64,000 nt of DNA from Holothuria scabra. Lineage: Eukaryota; Echinodermata; Holothuroidea; Aspidochirotida; Holothuriidae. Both the position numbers and the translations under genes were made by a program. This document shows, piece by piece, positions 62,216 through 64,000 of the stretch (positions are counted from its first letter, which is position 1; the number at the start of each line of letters is the position of its first letter). Under the pieces are notes generated by a model. It saw only the letters and a program-made list of their open reading frames with translations, was not told the DNA's origin and did not search any database. Location of the stretch: assembly GCA_037179385.1 (NCBI GenBank), contig CM074195.1:9005787-9069786 (forward strand). Reading direction: 5' to 3'.

Positions 62216-63916
62216 TGTTACAACCGATAAAGTAAAAATTAAGCGATAATGTAAAAACGACCGATAATGTAAAAAAAAAATTAACCGATAATGTAAAAAC
62301 AACCCATAATGTAAAAAAAAATTACCGATAATGTAAAAAAATCTTTGAACCGATAATGTAAAAAAAAAATTTACCGATAATGTAAAAAAATCTTTGAGCC
62401 GATAATGTAAAAAAAATTACCGATAATGTAAAAACTGTTTTAAATAGAGTTTCATATGGTCCTACGTACAGGTGTGTCTGTGTGCGAGCTTGTTTATATA
62501 TATATATAGGTCGGCAGGTAAGCTAAAAGGCGGCATATGGGCGGGGGGCGGGGGGACAGGTAGGTTCGTGGGTGGGCGCATGTGTACGTGCGTATGTGAG
62601 CATGTAACTTGTGCTAATTTATTGATCTATATAATTGACTATGCTGTGTCTGACGGAAGCTTTCATCGTGGGAGTAACCAGGATATTTTTATTGGGGATG
62701 GCCAACTACAGTTAACTAATTTTGGAAAATTAAAATTCCCTAAGATGTAAACTGGTGCTGCTATCATCTGCATCATTAGTATCATTAAAATCTTTCTTTT
62801 TGTGCTATTACAATTTTTTCAGAATTCGATAGAGGATATGACCCCCTGGCGTCCCTGTAGGTACAACAATGGCCTATACGTAGTTTATGATTGGGTTCAT
62901 TAAATTTGGAGCAGTCGAGCAGTCGTGGCGTTATGAAGGGGACAAGAAAGTGGCGTGACAAGAACAATGTATAACTAAATGGAAAATGCATACATTCTCT
63001 TACATGCAAATGATACACACACATTGACACGCACATGTAAATGACAACTGGGGCAAACTGGTGTGATAGATGACTTTGGTGACCTTTTGTTTTGAATTTG
63101 ACAGGTGTGATATTAAATAGCGTGTACCCCGAGATCATATACTGAGCTATCTCTCCGATCAGACCAGTAAGCTGCTTTCTGGTCAGACATTGATTTCTTG
63201 GCGTTTCTTCCGGGCTGCATTTTCTTGAGCGACACGTGAGAATTCATAAACCATGTGTAGGCCATTGACATAACCAGAGGGAGGCCAGGGGATAATGCAC
63301 CCAATCGAAATCTGGAAAAAATATTTTGTAATGGTGCAGAAAGAATGACTTCAAACGATGCTAATGATGCGAATGATATTAACACCAGATTACATCTTAA
63401 GGTACTTAAATATTCGAAAATTCACCCTGACGGTGAATCAGGCCCCGTAGTTGGCTACCTCCAATAAAAAGTCTTTGCTGCTACCGTGATTAAGGTTAAG
63501 GCTACACTCAGACACAACATAGTCAATTACATAGGCCGATAAATTCACACAGGGTTACATGCGCACATACGCACGCACACGTACGCACTCACAAACCTAT
63601 TTCTATCTATTTGCTTTCCCGCCCTGTCCGCCTGCCTTCTGCCAGCTTATTTGCCTACCTACATAATCTCTCACACGTACATACCTATTGATAGGACCAT
63701 ATGAAACCCTCGTTAGAACAGTTTTTAAATTATCGGTAATTTTTTTAACATTATTGGTTTAAAGATTTTGCTACATAATCGGTTAATTTTTTTACATTAT
63801 CGGTTCATAGATTTTTTTACATTATCGGTAATTTTTTTTACATTATTGGTTGTTTTTACATTATCGGTAATTTTGTTTTACATTATCTGTTAATTTTTAC
63901 ATTATCGGTTGTAACA
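62216..63916. mobile_element. 1701-bp element with inverted arrays of CCGATAATGTAAAA
   Basis: The ends TGTTACAACCGATAA and its perfect complement TTATCGGTTGTAACA are flanked by GAGGT on both sides (62211-62215 and 63917-63921). Each end carries about 200 bp of tandem CCGATAATGTAAAA units, the right array in inverted orientation, followed inward by paired TTTCATATGGTCCTA. The core of about 1.2 kb has short frames only. The superfamily is unknown; a 5-bp duplication and inverted ends exclude an LTR element. Confidence 0.85.
63145..63312 (-). other. Possible exon-like segment inside the 1701-bp element
   Basis: After a TTTTTTCCAG acceptor-like site, one minus frame reads IPWPPSGYVNGLHMVYEFSR then a stop after about 43 codons. 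Another frame stays open for about 65 codons. The composition is protein-like, but I do not recognise the family and the frame is undecided. Confidence 0.25.
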
Positions 63917-64000
63917 GAGGTCATTTATACAAACTCGGTTACACCCTACACTGCCTTTGATCTACTGGATGTCTATATATTGTTTTCTCAAGAAGCAACG

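Larger units (their letters stand above)
61955..64000 (+). repeat. Repeat family E, split by a 1701-bp element
   Basis: Left part 61955-62215 and right part 63922-64000 together align with 44990-45390. The split falls inside GGGCA/GAGGTCAT. Confidence 0.75.

Noticed and set aside
62221..63915. Inverted CCGATAATGTAAAA arrays as a CRISPR-like array
   Set aside because: Units are adjacent with no unique spacers, lie in opposite orientations at two ends, and sit within eukaryotic DNA with a target duplication.

Overview
The window looks like AT-rich nuclear DNA of an invertebrate animal. It has short symmetric exons with canonical GT/AG splice sites, introns from 0.4 to about 9 kb, long TA microsatellites, and dense families of small non-autonomous DNA transposons. 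The domain mix of the encoded proteins (CUB-like, Calx-beta, Ig-like and EGF-like on one secreted chain) suggests a marine deuterostome, most plausibly an echinoderm. That assignment is inference from protein style; no species marker is visible.

Two paralogous genes lie head to tail on the minus strand. Gene 2 (right) enters from beyond the right edge. I can follow it through 13 exons from 61668 down to a stop codon at 26919-26921: CUB-like, Cys-rich linker, CUB-like, short EGF-like, two Calx-beta domains, two Ig-like domains, three EGF-like modules, stop. Gene 1 (left) starts with a signal-peptide exon at 15315-15390. It continues with an extra CUB-like exon (9623-10030) and then the same linker, CUB, EGF and Calx-beta exons as gene 2, and leaves the window at the left edge. 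Homologous exons have equal lengths (120, 447, 84 and 108 nt; the first shared CUB exon is 381 against 369 nt), and every splice junction seen is phase 1. The products should be secreted or extracellular-matrix mosaic proteins. No membrane segment or kinase is seen in gene 2.

Between and within the genes the DNA is mostly transposon debris, much of it resolvable. There is a TTAA-flanked family of about 560 bp (called B here), a family with AGGTTGCAACCAC ends (T), a palindromic foldback family built from GAGTGAA motifs (F1), several hAT-type elements with 8-bp target duplications (11129, 17803, 31717, 39175), a 1.7-kb element with inverted arrays of a CCGATAATGTAAAA unit (62216-63916), LINE 3' ends (13724, 30690), tRNA-derived SINE-like pieces, a truncated U2 snRNA pseudogene (about 41108), and TA tracts. 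Nesting gives relative ages: B inserted into T and into F1, and a hAT element later inserted into a B copy.

Layout: 1-15390 gene 1; 15391-26300 intergenic repeats; 26357-61668 gene 2 with repeat-filled introns; 61669-64000 upstream intron or 5' region of gene 2 holding the 1.7-kb inverted-array element. No bacterial-type genes, CRISPR arrays, rRNA genes or intact tRNA genes were found.
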